A DNA stretch of 64,000 nucleotides from Toxoplasma gondii ME49. Lineage: Eukaryota; Apicomplexa; Conoidasida; Eucoccidiorida; Sarcocystidae. The translations under genes were made by a program, and so were the position numbers. The DNA lies in assembly GCF_000006565.2 (NCBI RefSeq), contig NC_031474.1, positions 248,001 to 312,000 of the forward strand, in the 5' to 3' direction. Below, one piece after another: positions 1 to 12,800 of the stretch (position 1 is the stretch's first letter; each line of letters opens with the position of its first letter). The notes under the pieces are model-generated. The model saw only the letters and a list, made by a program, of their open reading frames with translations, had not been told where the DNA came from and searched no databases.

Positions 1-1900
1 AGACGCACCTGAGGTAGAAAGCATCGGATTCCGCGGTCGACCAGGCAGCCAGACTCCGCAATCGCGCGGCTCCTAAACTCCGTAAAAGCGAAGGGTGGCA
101 CATCCCCCCACTCCGATTTGTATTGGTGAACCATCCGGTGTTCAGCGCGGTCGCTGGGGCCCCGAGCCTCTCCCAGTCTGTGACTGCATGCGCTCGGCTC
201 GGCGCCCCCGCTGAAGCCTCTGAGGTCCACGCGCCGGGGAGCGAGCCGCCTGCCGCCTCCAGACTTCCTCCGTGGCTCTCGAGAAGCAGCAGCGGCAGCG
301 CGGACAGGGGTGCGGCAGAGAGAGACGAGAAGAACGCGCCCAGGGGCAGGCGGCTGTCGAAGAGGAACGCGGGGAACGCACCCAATCCAGACCTTGCGCA
401 GAGGTCGGTGTTCCACTGGCGCAAGCAGCTGTCCAACGACAGAGGCTGCGGCGACGCAGCGCTTCGAAAGACGCCGTGGAAGTCGACGGAGTGGGAACAA
501 CCCGAGTGCGCCTGGCTCCACAGACGAAGGGAAGCAGATGCATTTCGAGGCCGGGGCGCGACTGGACCTGCGCGACGGTCGAGAGGAGGTGACAGAGATG
601 TCTCAGCAGTGCCAGACGCGAGTTGCGACCCTTCCGAGGAGGCCGGCATTCGAGGTCGAGACCCGGTGAAGAAGGCAGAGAAACCGGATGTGAGAGAAGA
701 CGGATAGTGGCGAGACCAGGCCGAGGAATTCGAAGGCAACGAGCTGGGCGCAGAGCGCATGCGGGGAATCGGCGCACCAGCTCGCGGCTGCAAGGCGTGG
801 ATAGCGTAGGCCTCCAGCAGGGCACATGTCGCCGTATTGGCGAGGAGCAGGGCGGCTTCTTCGAGCAGGAGACGATTCTCCGTTCCACCGTACCAAGAAG
901 GCAGGAGGACAAACGCATCCAGAGCTGCCCGCAAGCGCCGAGCCCACAGCGTCGTGCCAGTGCTGGTCCAGTCTTGGACTCTGCCCACGGGCCTCGCCGT
1001 CGGAACTGCGCGCGAGAGGCCCTGGCGAAGACTCGCGAGGGAAACGAGGTCATGCGGATACACAGCTGCTGCTGGTGAAGCTTCTTCCATCGAGAAGGTC
1101 GAAGGTTGCCGGCCATGCAAATCGAGAAACGCAGAGGCGGGAAGTGCCATTGCGTCCGCGAGTGCTTGACAGGCAACTGCTCTTTGCGACGCTGAAGCGC
1201 CGACGGTCTCTCCTTGCGGGGGCCCCCCAGTTCCTTGTCCCCGGTGTCGCGGGTGGCGACTGTCGCTGCCCGCGGCTTCTCGGCTGCTTTCTCTGGCTTT
1301 CTGAAAGCCACAGTGCTGGCGGTCTCGTCGCGAAGACTTCCTTCGGTCGAATGCAGGAGTTTCCGTCAGTGCACTGGAGTCCCCCCAGTTGCTGAAAGTG
1401 GTGACGTCCAGAGAAGATTCCGAAAAGCGCCTCCACGCTGCAGGAGAAACCACGAAAGCTGTCGAGGCCTCGACGTGAGGCAGCAAAGCGCAGCCAAAGA
1501 GGCTTCCTGGTTTGTCGGCTCTGCCGTCGAGCGCGGCTACCCTGTCCAGATTGCATGCGTACTCCGCGAGAAATGCGCCGAGCGCTTCAAGGTCTGGGTG
1601 AGGAGGGGAGTTTCCGGAACGGATCTCCTGTGACAGGGAAACCTGGCCGGGAGAGTCTGGCGGAGGCGCAGGCGGGACAGGGGGCAACGTATTGTCCTCT
1701 GTGCCCGTCAGAAGTCCAAGATCGACAGATCCTTGATCCTTATTCATGTGGTTTGCGACTGTGGGATGTTCCCCGAACGCCTGCGCAGGCGGAGACCTCT
1801 CGCAAGGAGCTGCTTCGGCCTCGCCAGACGACGGCTGGTTCATGTCGCTCTCGGGCGGGGTAGCCGAGAGGCCTCGGATACTCGACAGAGAAGTCGACAT
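1..1900 (-). CDS. Unknown protein, 3'-truncated by the window edge
   Basis: An open frame of about 633 codons runs from an ATG at 1900 to base 1 without a stop, so the C-terminus lies outside the window. The ATG sits in a CAAAATG context typical of Toxoplasma starts; a second in-frame Met is at 1843. Chance open frames of this length are very unlikely. The protein is rich in Ala, Ser, Pro and Arg, with a Pro-rich stretch near residues 60-75 and short helical Leu/Ala-rich stretches further on. I see no signal peptide, membrane segment or catalytic motif and do not recognise the family. It could hold unrecognised introns, but none is needed to keep the frame open. Confidence 0.65.
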   Translation of the reverse strand, partial: MSTSLSSIRGLSATPPESDMNQPSSGEAEAAPCERSPPAQAFGEHPTVANHMNKDQGSVDLGLLTGTEDNTLPPVPPAPPPDSPGQVSLSQEIRSGNSPPHPDLEALGAFLAEYACNLDRVAALDGRADKPGSLFGCALLPHVEASTAFVVSPAAWRRFSESSLDVTTFSNWGDSSALTETPAFDRRKSSRRDRQHCGFQKARESSREAAGSDSRHPRHRGQGTGGPPQGETVGASASQRAVACQALADAMALPASAFLDLHGRQPSTFSMEEASPAAAVYPHDLVSLASLRQGLSRAVPTARPVGRVQDWTSTGTTLWARRLRAALDAFVLLPSWYGGTENRLLLEEAALLLANTATCALLEAYAIHALQPRAGAPIPRMRSAPSSLPSNSSAWSRHYPSSLTSGFSAFFTGSRPRMPASSEGSQLASGTAETSLSPPLDRRAGPVAPRPRNASASLRLWSQAHSGCSHSVDFHGVFRSAASPQPLSLDSCLRQWNTDLCARSGLGAFPAFLFDSRLPLGAFFSSLSAAPLSALPLLLLESHGGSLEAAGGSLPGAWTSEASAGAPSRAHAVTDWERLGAPATALNTGWFTNTNRSGGMCHPSLLRSLGAARLRSLAAWSTAESDAFYLRCV

Positions 1901-4900
1901 TTTGCAGCAGAGACAGCGAAACACAGGAACTTTTCGAGGTCTCAACCTGCGAGTTGCAGGACACACAACCCAAAAAAGTGGACGGACATTCACATCACCG
2001 GCTCAGCCGCCGACGTTTTGTGCGCCGAGACGCATGGTTGCGCTCTCAAAAGGCGACAAGAAATGCAGAAGGGAAACAGCAGAAGAGGGTGCGCACCTGA
2101 ATAGGAATGCGTTAGCGAATGGATATTCTTTTTGAATCGGAGCGGGAGACGTTCTCCTCGGTCAGGAGAGCGTCGAGGCGCAGTGGTTGAAATCCCGAGC
2201 ACAGGAACGGAGGCTGCGCAGGAAATTCGCAGACTCCTCTGTGCGCAAATTCCAAAAGAAAGTGGATGCGAGTCAAATTCATTCGTACAGAAAAGCGAAC
2301 TTGAATAAACTCTAGAAAAAGAACGAATTCACAGGCGCAGCGTCTCTCAGTGCGGAAGGTCCACAGCCGACAGCGTGAGCCGGCCAGCTTTACCGCAGAA
2401 AAAGGGGCGCTTCTGTAGAGGAAAAGGGATGATCTTTGCCGCGACTTGGAGAGGTCACTAGCAGCGCAACATGCCAAAAAGTGTGTTGGAAGGTCGCTGT
2501 CTCCGCCTGCGCGATTTGGACTGCAGATCTCCGAGAAAAACTTCGTCCAAGCAGAACCCAGGGTGCGTTCCGTATACTGTGGCGAGGCGCGCGCATCCAC
2601 CACGCAAAAAGAAACGATGCGAAAACTAGCAGCAAGACTCACACTGTTTGCAGTCGACCTCTTCACTTGCCACTTGCTTCCCGATAATATGGCCCCCTGT
2701 TCGTGGTCAAAAACAATGGCGTTTCTCTCGTGTCTCCGCCTCACCTTCTTTTCGATGGCGCAGCACACTCGGACGGAGAGTGACCTGCGCACAGAGAACG
2801 CAGAGACTCTGTCGGTGAAAAAGTACGAGACACGATAGCAGAGTGCGGAGAAACAGTGGTGTTTCGTCAGAAACGCCCCGAATGGAAACGCGGGTCAAAT
2901 AGCGATGCAAAATCGGGAGCCGACAGCTGTTTCTTTCTCGAATGCCTCAGCGTCGCGTACCCGCCAAGAACTCGACCCAAAATTGCAGCGACCCGGTGGG
3001 TAAAGAAATGCACGCAAGTTAGCAGGACAGAAACGAAGGGCAAAAGGTGTCAATTAGATAAATTAAAAGGTGCCTCCTCTTGTCAAGTGCTCAGAGCAGA
3101 TATCAATTGCCTTCTTCGTTTTGCTCCTCAATTCCGACACAAATGTCCTTCCGGCTCTCTCGAATGGTGTTCTTCACACGCTGCCGAAGCGGTTTCGTGG
3201 CAGACAAGCATCGTCGACTAGTTACAAGCCACAGATAGACAGTGTATGAAAAGAACACATTATCCGCAATGCCGTTAAGTCATTGCAAGTCCCGTTCGAA
3301 AGTAAAACAGAACGTGACCGTAACATAACCGTGTGTAAGGCTTTTTTGAGGAAAATAAAAACGGTTCGTGCAGTTATTAGTCAGCTAGTCTGTGTGGACG
3401 CAGCCCTGCCAGAGCATGTCTCCCGTCCGTTAAGGAACTTTTGTTAGGTCCACTTTCAAAGGGTGCTGTGTGTGATACCAGCTGCCTCCTCGAGCTGAAT
3501 TTCAGGATCCTTCCTTCTGGAGGGTGTGCACTCGCGACGAAAGGAAGAAGCGAGACAGCGTGTACGACTGGGTCATCGGGACCTCAACGACAGCGAGAGT
3601 TCGCGCACCTCGCATTTTCACTAGTTTGCCGCAGAGCTCTGTGACGAGTTCGGAAGAACAGGGGTGCATTCAGACGCATTACAGGAAGGGAAATCACACT
3701 GCGTAGTCTTCCAGGACTTGTAGAAACTGAAGAAGCAATCCGGTGCATACCATGCAGGATTACTTACATTTGTGCGTGTAAGTTGTTAGAACGGTACAAG
3801 GATGTTCGACGCTAACTTGCGGAGAAGTCTTAACAACTGCGGGAATACCTCGCGATGATGCGAGATGGAAAACTGACATCCCCTCTACTTGAGAGGAAGC
3901 GTCTGAAGCAGCAGTCTTCGTAGCGTCGCCGAAACAAAGATCGTTTCGTCTTTGTCGCATTCTTCAACTGGCTCCGATCCGGATGCGTTTTGCTCTGCCA
4001 GTCCGACTTACAGAAGTAGGGAAGTGACACGGCAACAGCCGCACAAACCGAGTCGTTGGCCAGTGGGTGGTCTGGTGTTATTTCTTGAAGCAACAAAGTG
4101 AATACCGTCTACCAGTATAACAAAGGTAATCAAAAATATCCGAAAGAGGCTGGCATCCCCCTTACCATGCAACCTAGTTCAAGCATGAGAAAGTGACATC
4201 TACCGATACAGAGTCTTCTTTCACCGAAGAAACTCCAGAAAGTCTGCTTTCACGACATGTCAGGCACCGCCGTAACCCAAGCTGCCTTACTCCTCACGGA
4301 GTGTGGAAGTTGCCGAGTGAAGGGAGAAGGTTTTCCCCACGAGAATGTTTTGGCCGAAGAAGCGGCTTCAACTTTCTTGTCGGCCACCAAGAAACAACCG
4401 AAATCGAGGAGGATCTGTGTAAGAAGTCTCGGACGTTTCGGCTTTCTGGAAGCGAGCAAGGCATACTGGCGAAAGCCTTCTTCAGAGTCGCCTCTCTTTT
4501 TGACAAATCTCTGTCCATTCTGAACCCTCACCGAAGAAACTAATGGCTTTTTGTTGGGTGACCATCATATGAACTGCAAGAATGTTGTTCTGCGATCGGC
4601 CAATTCTCTCTGGTCAACATGAGGTACTTTGCGACGGTGAAACGAGAGCGGCCACTACAGTGACTACGGTTCAGCTGAGTTCGTCTCCGATTTGTGTGAG
4701 CGTGTGTGACATGCGCTGTTTTCGCGAACCTGGAAAAAGCCGCCAAAAAGATTCACTCTGCAACCCCAACCGAGGTTCTACACAATAAGGTTCTTGCTGA
4801 AAAAAAACCGAAACAGGTTTCTCCCCCCTCCCCCTCCCCCCCCCCGCAAACCATCGGACCACCAGAAAAACTGGGTCGAACAGCGGCCAAGCCAAGCACA

Positions 4901-4983
4901 GTGTAGGCACGTAGGAAGACAACATACCCCAGAGTCGCAGTTCGTCATGTCACCTTCACGTTTTTCTTTTTTGCTTCACTTTC
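1901..4983. other. Intergenic, no supported gene
   Basis: This stretch lies upstream of the 1-1900 gene and downstream of uL6m, so it should hold the promoter and 5' UTR of the former and the 3' UTR of the latter. Short open frames on both strands (for example 2112-2792 minus and 4193-4543 plus) mostly begin at non-ATG codons and show no family signature. A C-rich tract lies near 4820-4845. Confidence 0.5.
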
Positions 4984-7900
4984 TCACTTCTTCCTTGTCA
5001 CTTTCTTCTTGATTGGATGCATTGCGACATGGGCACCCTTCATCGTGTACGGATTCGCTTGCAGATGGTTGAAGAGCGACATGGCCAAAGTGCCGACGGC
5101 GCATTTGTCGTAGCCGTGGACGGTGAGAAGCAGCCCTACGAGTTTTGACAGCAAGACATCCCGGAAGAAAAAGCTCCCGAATCAGGCATCAGACACACAA
5201 ACAGTCCACCCGTCCTGGTTACCCTATCGAAGAGTCGAGTCTCCTGCCTACAGACCAGGTGGACCAGGTGTAAACAGAAGTTTCTTTTCGATCCGTGTAT
5301 TCTGTACGGAGAAACATCACGATCAAGGCTGTTCACAGAAGAAACTGTTTAGCGTCAATGCCACAGTGTATCCTGGATCTAAATATATGAAGCATTTGTT
5401 CCCCCGAAAAAAACGGCTACAGTCCTTCTCATGCGAAGAAGTGCTCACAACGATGTCCCAACTTGGCTCTTCCAGAGTGGCGAGTTATCCACATTCTCCC
5501 TTTAGGACCCCCCCGATTGCAGCGTCTCTCTGACTTCGTCTCCGTTAACGTCGTCTCCATCTATAGTCATCGCTCACACTGGATTCCAGGTTCTGCAACG
5601 ATCCTTCCAAAAAAAACAAAGCACTTGCCTGCAACAGTGACTGTTCCACAAGCATTTATCTAATCGGTAACTACACGCGGTAAAGAACAGACCTAAGTTT
5701 TCAGTTGGGCGTTGTTCTACTTGTGATGAATGTTGTAGAAGCATGCATCTTCGTTTAATACGTAGAGAGACCAGTGCAGCAGCATGATGGCTCAAGTCCG
5801 TTCAGATTCTACTTTCTTCGAAGACTGCGTCTCGGCAAATCTCCAAATCAAGCTAAAACATTTCCTCCGGACGAAGCCTGCTGCGGATCCAGCTTCCTGG
5901 CTTTTTTGTGACTCAAAAAAACAGTTGCACGCAGAGGTAACTCCAAGAGAAGAGGAAATGAACCGCGAGAGTGTTTGTTGTCCGTCAACAGACAGACTTC
6001 TGCAAACATCCCTGAAGATTCAAAACGCGACTTTTTTCTCTCGCCGGGGATTCGTGGGTGAAAGCAGAGAACGCGCGGTGACCGAATTTCAGTCTGTCGC
6101 CGACAAAAGCGTCGGATTTTTTTCAAGGAGAAACAGAAACGCACCTCGTTTGTCCACGAAGATCTTCGCTCGTGTCGCGTATTGCTCCGCGAGACGCCTC
6201 AGAGCCAAAGGCTTCACACCGACGCCAAGCCTGTGAAAAAGACCGCAGCGACGACGGCAACAGAACAGCGCAAAGCAACGAAAAACATTTCGTGAAGCCC
6301 AAACCGACAACCAGCGCTGCAGGAGGGAAGAGCCTGTCTCCACTGGTGTTGCTCGCTTGAACTGTCCACCGAGGCGGCGGCGTACACCTGTCCGAACAGA
6401 AACGAGCTGGGATCTCTGCCGCAACCTCTGGAAAATGGATCCGAGAGAAACAGGTGAAGTAGACGACATGCACAGACGGCACAACAAAGTCGCGACACTG
6501 GCGCCTCTGAGAGAGGGGGGAATCCCTTCTCAACTTGCAGCCTTGAACTGGCTTCAGAGGAGCTTGTGACGCTCCACATCGGCCAGAAGAAGCGCCTCGT
6601 TTTCGACAAGGTACCGCCTGAATGTGTGCGCATCGCTTCCTGTCCTTTTCTGGCGCTCGTCGTTTGCTGTCGTCTGCTTTTCTCCGTTTCGCCAACCTCG
6701 CCTGCGTACCTGACCATCAGGTTTGGCCACTCTGGATCGAAGTAGGCCTTCACACCTCTGCCCTCGAGAATCAGCTGGCATGCAAATCCCCGAGTGCTCT
6801 CGAAAACTGCGTTTTCCAGTTCTTTGCTCTGCAGATATCCAGGATTTGCAGAAGCGACGAAGCAGAGAGCCTGGCCTCGCCCTGTCTGCGCATGCACACC
6901 GTCTGGCGCCGAGCCTTCACTCGCAGGCTTCGCCTCCACGAGATGATGGTAGTAGGTGAGGGGGACAGCACGCTGTCGCCTGGAAACAAACGGAGAGGAA
7001 ACGCGTTCCTCTCTCTGGACTATGCCTCTGGACTATGGACGGGGACTTTCCACGTTCTCGAGGAACTGGGGGGCAGAAGAAAGGATTCGGAGACAGCGAA
7101 GAAGGGCAACAGCAAGGCACAAACAAGGGAAGACCGGAGCGGAAAGAAAAACCGACGGCTATCGCGGGAGGAGAGATGCGAGAATCGCTTCCACCAAGAG
7201 GAAATGGTCGAAACACAGAGTGGAAAACCGGAGGTCTTCGAAGAACAACTGTGGCCATGGGGCTGGGGAGGAGGGAAGGTGATAAAAGGCAGAAAGAAGC
7301 CTGAAAGGAGAGAAGCGACACAAAGAGAGGATGGGGAGGAAGCAGGGAACTCAGAAAGACAAACAGACGGTCTTCTCGACTTGTTGCACAGAACTCACCG
7401 GAAGAAATAATTCGCTCCCAAGCGCCTGACTTGTGGGGGGAAACGCACGGAGTGCAGCTGATAAACTTTCCCCTCCTTCTGTTCTTCATTTTCTGGCAAA
7501 TGCGGCAACTGTATGTTTGATCCATTGAGGACTTCTGCCGCCCCCCGAAAGAAGGCGTCGTAGCCGTAGCTCCCACCGACTCCGAAGTACCGTCGCTCCG
7601 AGAACCGAAACGGTGGCGAAGCCGGCGGGGAAACACAAGAGACAGCAACAGAGGCGGAAACCGAGGAGGAAAGACTGGAAGGTCGAAGACGTGAGAGGCG
7701 ATGCGCAGAAGCCAGGGAAGAAAGACTCCTTGAACAAGAGAGGGACGAAGAGAGAGAAGCGAAAGAAGCGAAAGAAGAAACAGAAGAGACAGAAGAGACA
7801 GAAGACGAGAGAGACAAAACAGGAAAAAGGAAGGATGGAGACGTGATGGGAGTCTCAGAAGAGGCGGCAGACTGCTGTGTCTGAACGGAGCAGACGGTTC

Positions 7901-8069
7901 GCTTCCTCGTTCCCTCTGGCCACAATCGCCTTGCATGCGTTTCTCCTCTCAGTCGACATCGAGCGAAGATGCTTGTTTGCGCAGCGCAAAAAAAAGAACG
8001 CAGAACAACCTCTCGCTCACGCCCACAGTGCCTGCCGCCTTCTCTGAGGAACGCTAGTCGGCCTCCCAT
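4984..8069 (-). CDS. uL6m: Mitochondrial-type ribosomal protein uL6
   Basis: Large-subunit ribosomal protein L6 of bacterial type. Modelled exons are 7399-8069, 6710-6979, 6145-6230 and 4984-5135, with matching phases, giving about 392 aa. Exon 2 ends with a segment matching the L6 strand that contains FACQLILEGRGVKAYF (family: GFEKKLELVGVGYRA). Exon 3 continues with LMVRLGVGV (family LxLGYSH). Exon 4 carries HGYDKCAVG and ends NPYTMKGAHVAMHPIKKK, matching the L6 end GIDKxxVGQ...PYKGKGIRY..KK. The N-terminus from 8069 is Arg-rich and almost free of acidic residues, like a mitochondrial presequence. Apicoplast genomes of this group encode their own rpl6, which favours a mitochondrial role; that is inference. 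The Ser-rich stretch encoded near 7640-7860 is pyrimidine-rich and may be a further intron, so the first exon is uncertain. SR-alpha is divergent upstream. Confidence 0.72.
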
Positions 8070-9890
8070 CTTGCCACTGCGGAGAGGAGAAGCAACAGTC
8101 GGAATTGCCGCCCCCACAGCAGCTGAGAGAGACGAAAGGGAACAGCAGGCGAAGAGAAGGAGAGGAGCCGCTGGGGGTCGGCGGCGAGGCTTTTTCGCAG
8201 GACAAGAAATGAGAGAAAAGCGTTTCGTTTTCCTGAGCAACGTTGGTCCCCACTTGGGGAGTTTTCAGCAGAGGAAAAGAACGAAAGTGGAAGGAAAAAG
8301 AACCAAAAAGAACCGCACGCGCAAGGAGACAATCCGATCCCGCCGTTGAAAAAAGAAGAGAGGCCGTGAAGAGGAGACGCTGTCGAGGAAAAGCGAGAAA
8401 AGGCTGTCTCGATTCCTCCCGTGTGTTGTTAATGCAATCCGGACTCCATTCCGGCGCCGTTCAGAACGCACCAAAGCACACAGCGAGACGGAGAAAGAGG
8501 AAAAGAACTTGAAATTGAAGAGTCTACATCTTCGCAGTCTTTCCAGACGTTTTGCGAGAGAGGCAGAGTTCCGTCGCGTTTCTTCCCCGCCTCCCTTGCA
8601 TCTCCGAGAAACGAAGAATCAACCTCTCTTCCACTACTCTTTTTTTCGCGTTTAACATGGGGGATTTCAAGAAAAGACAACTGAGTATAAAGGGCAGGGC
8701 GTGTGGAGACAGATGCCACCGGCATCAGCTGTCAAGGAAAAATTTTCACCTTGCATGTCTGGATCTCGGAAACAAAAGGGGGCAAAGGACAGCGAAAAGC
8801 GGGCGCTCTTCCTTTCTCTTCGTTTCTCGACTTTTTCCTTCTTTTCTCTGTCTTGCGCGGTTTATCTAGGTTCTCTCTCGTCTTGTGAATGCTGCTTTTG
8901 AATTCGTTTCCATTCTTCTCCACTAATCATCGCCGAGTCTCGTTTTTTCGCTTCTTCGTTCACTTTTCTCGCTGTCTTCCTGCCGTCCGGGAAGAACAGT
9001 ATCTCTTTCGTTTAACGTTCCTTTTCCTTCACCTTCTCTCCTTTTCCTTCGCTTTTCTATGTCCGACACCGCAACTCCCTTTGTCGCGCCGGGCTCCTCG
9101 ACTCACACTCGGTCAGTCTCCCTGGTCTTCCTTCTCCACCGGTGAAGACATCCCTTCGTCTCTCGTTTTCTTTTCCTTCTCTCCGCTCTCGCTGCCGAAG
9201 AGACGAGCGTGCCTCCTTTTTTTCGGCTTGAATCTCGGAAAAGTACACTCATGCAGCTGAATACAGCGGTGTCTCGTCACTGGTCTCCTGGTTTCTGCAA
9301 GACGTCTCCTCTCTGCCGCACCGAGGGCCGAGACGTCTGCCTGTACCTTGTCGGCTGGCTCTACATCTCTTCCTCTCTGCGCAGACTGTGCCTCGTTTCA
9401 CCCTCTTTCACTTGCATGCAAAACTCACTCGCAACAGAACTCGATGACTCTTCATTTTCTCCTTCTCGCTGCTTCTGGTACAAACATCTAGATACGAACA
9501 TATGCGCAGTGGAATCTCACGATCGAGGAGTGTTTCGCCGGATCTTTAGACTTTGCTGCAAGGACATCCACCGAAGATGACTCTGAAACTGTTTCCGTGG
9601 GCGACTTCTCGTCTCCCTTCTCCCCAGATGTCTCTCCGTCTGCGTATAGTCGTCTGCATAGCATGAGGCACACTCCGGGTGCATGCGTACTTGCAGGTCT
9701 GTAGGTCGATGGGGAGACATGGTTCCTTCTGTGCTGTGTTTGACATGTGAGTATGCGAGCATGCATGCGCATGTCTGTAACAACAATGCAATGCTGTAAC
9801 AGTAGTGTAAGGTGCAGAGAGATGTACATTCAGAACGCCCCTGCAGAGAGCCATTGAGCTCGGCGAACTTTTTCTGTTGTGCTGCAGACA
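8070..9890. promoter_or_regulatory. Divergent intergenic region between uL6m and SR-alpha
   Basis: Start codons at 8069 (minus) and 9891 (plus) face away from each other, so this 1.8 kb should hold both promoters and 5' UTRs. It is pyrimidine-rich on the plus strand from about 8780 to 9240. GCATGC motifs, a known enriched promoter element in coccidia, occur at about 9414 and as a cluster near 9760. A CTGCAG acceptor-like site directly precedes the SR-alpha ATG, so a 5' UTR intron is possible. Confidence 0.4.
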
Positions 9891-12800
9891 ATGATAGATG
9901 CGATTTGCGCCTTCTCGCGAGGTGGGGTGGTTCTCTGGAGTTTCTGCTTTGCCAAGGTGCCAAGTTCGCCTTTCGATCACCTTATCAAAAATGTCCTCCT
10001 GGAGGTAAGCAGCCCATGCAGCGTTTGTTCTCGGCTTTTTTCGCTTTCTGTCCTTCTTCTCTCTTCTCTTCTTGTTCTGAATGTCTCCTCCCTTCTTCCG
10101 CGCCTCTCTCCTGCAGCTCTGGGCACACATACGCGTCGTCAGATGCCGGCTTTTTCATTTCAGGAGCGTTCCGGAAGCTGCAGCGCTACCTTGTCTCCCT
10201 ATACGCTTCAATGGAAATTTCTGAACAATCTGGAAATCGTCTTCGTCGTCATTTACCGCGGCATCGCGCAACTCGCCTTCTTGGATGCTCTTCTGGACCA
10301 CACAGCGCTGGCCTTTGTGAAGCACATGGACGGGAAGAACGGTGAGTTGTCAAGTCTCTTCTTTGTTTCGCGTTCTGCCGCGGTTTCTCTGTTCTCTTCT
10401 CTTTCTTCGGCCGCGCAGATCACCTCGTCTCTCGCCTTCTTCCTGGTTTCCTTGTCTTTCTTTCTCTCGCGCTCGATCCACTGCGTTCGTCTTCACTCTT
10501 CTTCAGGTCGGCTGTTCTTCCTCTCTGTGGTGCCCCCCCCCGCCTCCCCCCGCGTCTCTCTTCAACAGGCGGACCTTCCTCTCTTCTTTTCCGGATAGGC
10601 TGTTTCGCTGTCTCTCTGTCTCCCTCGGTCTTCGTCCAGATCTCTGCGTCTCTGAATTCCTCTGCCTTGCGTTCACACTTTCGCCGTCTGTTTTTTCCGG
10701 TCCTCGCCTTCTTTGTGTCAGCGCTGGACTTCGTTGCGAGTCCGCCAAGCACAAGCTTCGACGAAGTATTTGTGAAGCTCTTCACTTGTCTGCACCAGCA
10801 ACAGAAAGAGAAAAAGATGCAGGTGAAGGCCGGTGGGCGGTCTGGCGGCTACAAGGCGAAGAAGAAAGGCGGCGCAGGTGAGACTTAGACGGAGAGATAC
10901 AAAGTTCCCTCGTTCGCAAGCCTGGCTTGACACGAAGCGAAGCCAAGACCCACGGTGACCTCGCCAGAGAAAAGAGAGAAACATGACGAGGCAGAAGAGA
11001 GCAGATCGGAAAAAGGCGTGTAGGGGGGGGCAGCAACCGAGCAAGATGAAAGAAGAGGAGGAGAAGGGCAGGATGAGAGAGAGGCTGTCGGCTGCAATGT
11101 TGAGAAGCAGAGCGTTTCTGTGTGTTTTCCATGCGCAAGATGGAGAGGACGACGAGGAAGGAGAAGGCGATGACGCTCGCGGAAAGAAGTCGTCGAGGAG
11201 GCCGATGGTGCCTTGGTGCTCCAATCAACGAGTCACCAAGAAAAACATGGATGCTCTGGACTTCAGGTGGGGCGGAAGAAGTTTCTCCCGAAGACGCCAC
11301 CCTTGCATTCTCTCTTTCTCCGTTGTGGGCCTGTGCATGCTCCGCTTGAAGTCGAAAGTAGGGCAATCGGTCTCAAACACTGGCGTTCTCTTAGGAGTCA
11401 GTACTGTGTTTCTCATCTGCGTCCTTCCACTTCCAAGACGAAGAGCTACGCATATTGTTCTGCAGCGCTCAAGCTCGGCCTTGGACGTTTTCTGCTCTTC
11501 AGAGACGCCTCGGCTGCGATCTTCGCTATCGGGTGTGTCTGCGTTTTCCGGCTCACAGCTGCACTGTGGTCGCTCGATTTCGAGAGGTTTTCCCCGTTTC
11601 TGAAACCTGCCTTCAGCAAGAAGTCACCCCACGGCGAGCTGCCGAACGGAGACGACGCCGTGGCGAGGATGGAACGAGCAACTTACGGTGAGAGAAACGT
11701 TCCACTTTTTTCTCGGATGCTGTGTCTTGCCCCGCTTCTCTCGGGTGTTCTCGCTGTCCTCGCTGTGCTTGGCTTCGCGCTTGGTCTCGAGGCGCCTTGT
11801 GCGCGCTTCCCCGTTTTCGTCTGGTACGCCTCGACCCGCTGTTTCCCTCTGGGCCATGCCTAGGTGCCGACGAAGCTCTGGAGGAGTCCGAGGACGAAGA
11901 GGAGCTGCTGGAAGTGGAGATGAACGAAGAAGCTGCAGCCGCGTCGGGATGGTTTCGAAGCCTCACGTCGAAACTGCAGAGCTTCACAGGTGAGGGAATT
12001 GGCGGCAGAAAGCGGTTCTTCTTTGCTGTCTTCCTTTCCTAGTTTCCTTGTGCCCACGAGAGGAACTTTCATCCCTTTCTCTCGCGCAACTTTCACCTGG
12101 GTGAGGCAACGAGGATGCAGGCATGAAAATGGCTTTGTCTCAACGCCTTTGCATCCTCGTATATTCCATGGAGACAGACCTCGCACGCGTTCTGTTGTTC
12201 ACCTTCCACGTCCTACGTTTTCAGTCCTTCATCCCTCACTTCAGTCGTAGGAGCTTCCGGATAGCAAGTCCTTTCCAGTGGTTTGAGCTGAAGTGGTGTC
12301 TGACTGGGCAAGAGAGTCCTCCCGCGGCGAGCAGAGACTGTGCGTTTCCGGGAGAACTGGGGGTGGGGAGATCGAAGAACCGCCTTCTGTGAGACTTCAA
12401 AAGTTTCTTCTTTCCGCAGCAAACCGTTTGCATGCAGGGAAATGCTTGTGCAAATTTCTCCATGTTGCCGCGGAGGCTTCTCAGCGGCCGCGCGTCGACC
12501 TCCGATGCGTCTGCAGAGGTTTCTCGAAGGAAGCCGTGGGGTGTCGCGGCAGGCGGTCGCCGACACAGACTTTTCTCTGATGCGTTTGTCTGAGATGAGG
12601 TCTTCAGAGACAGGCGCATGCAGAAGGTGCTACCGTCGGCGTTCCTGGAGAGTTTCGTATGCATATGCGGTCCTTTGCCTTTCGAATGTTGCGCCGACAT
12701 TGTGGTTTTCGACTGCGTTCTCTGGGCTGCAGGCAACAAGCTGCTCACAAACGCCGACATCGCTGAGGTGCTCCCGGCCTTCCGCGCGCATCTCGCCGGT

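Noticed and set aside
2112..2792. 226-codon minus frame upstream of the left-edge gene
   Set aside because: It starts at GTG, shows no family features and ends before the real start at 1900; likely 5' flank.
5054..5111. Plus-strand mini exon between TTGCAG and GTGAGAAG reading VEERHGQSADG
   Set aside because: It is antisense to uL6m exon 4, which has clear family similarity; the splice-like sites are coincidental.
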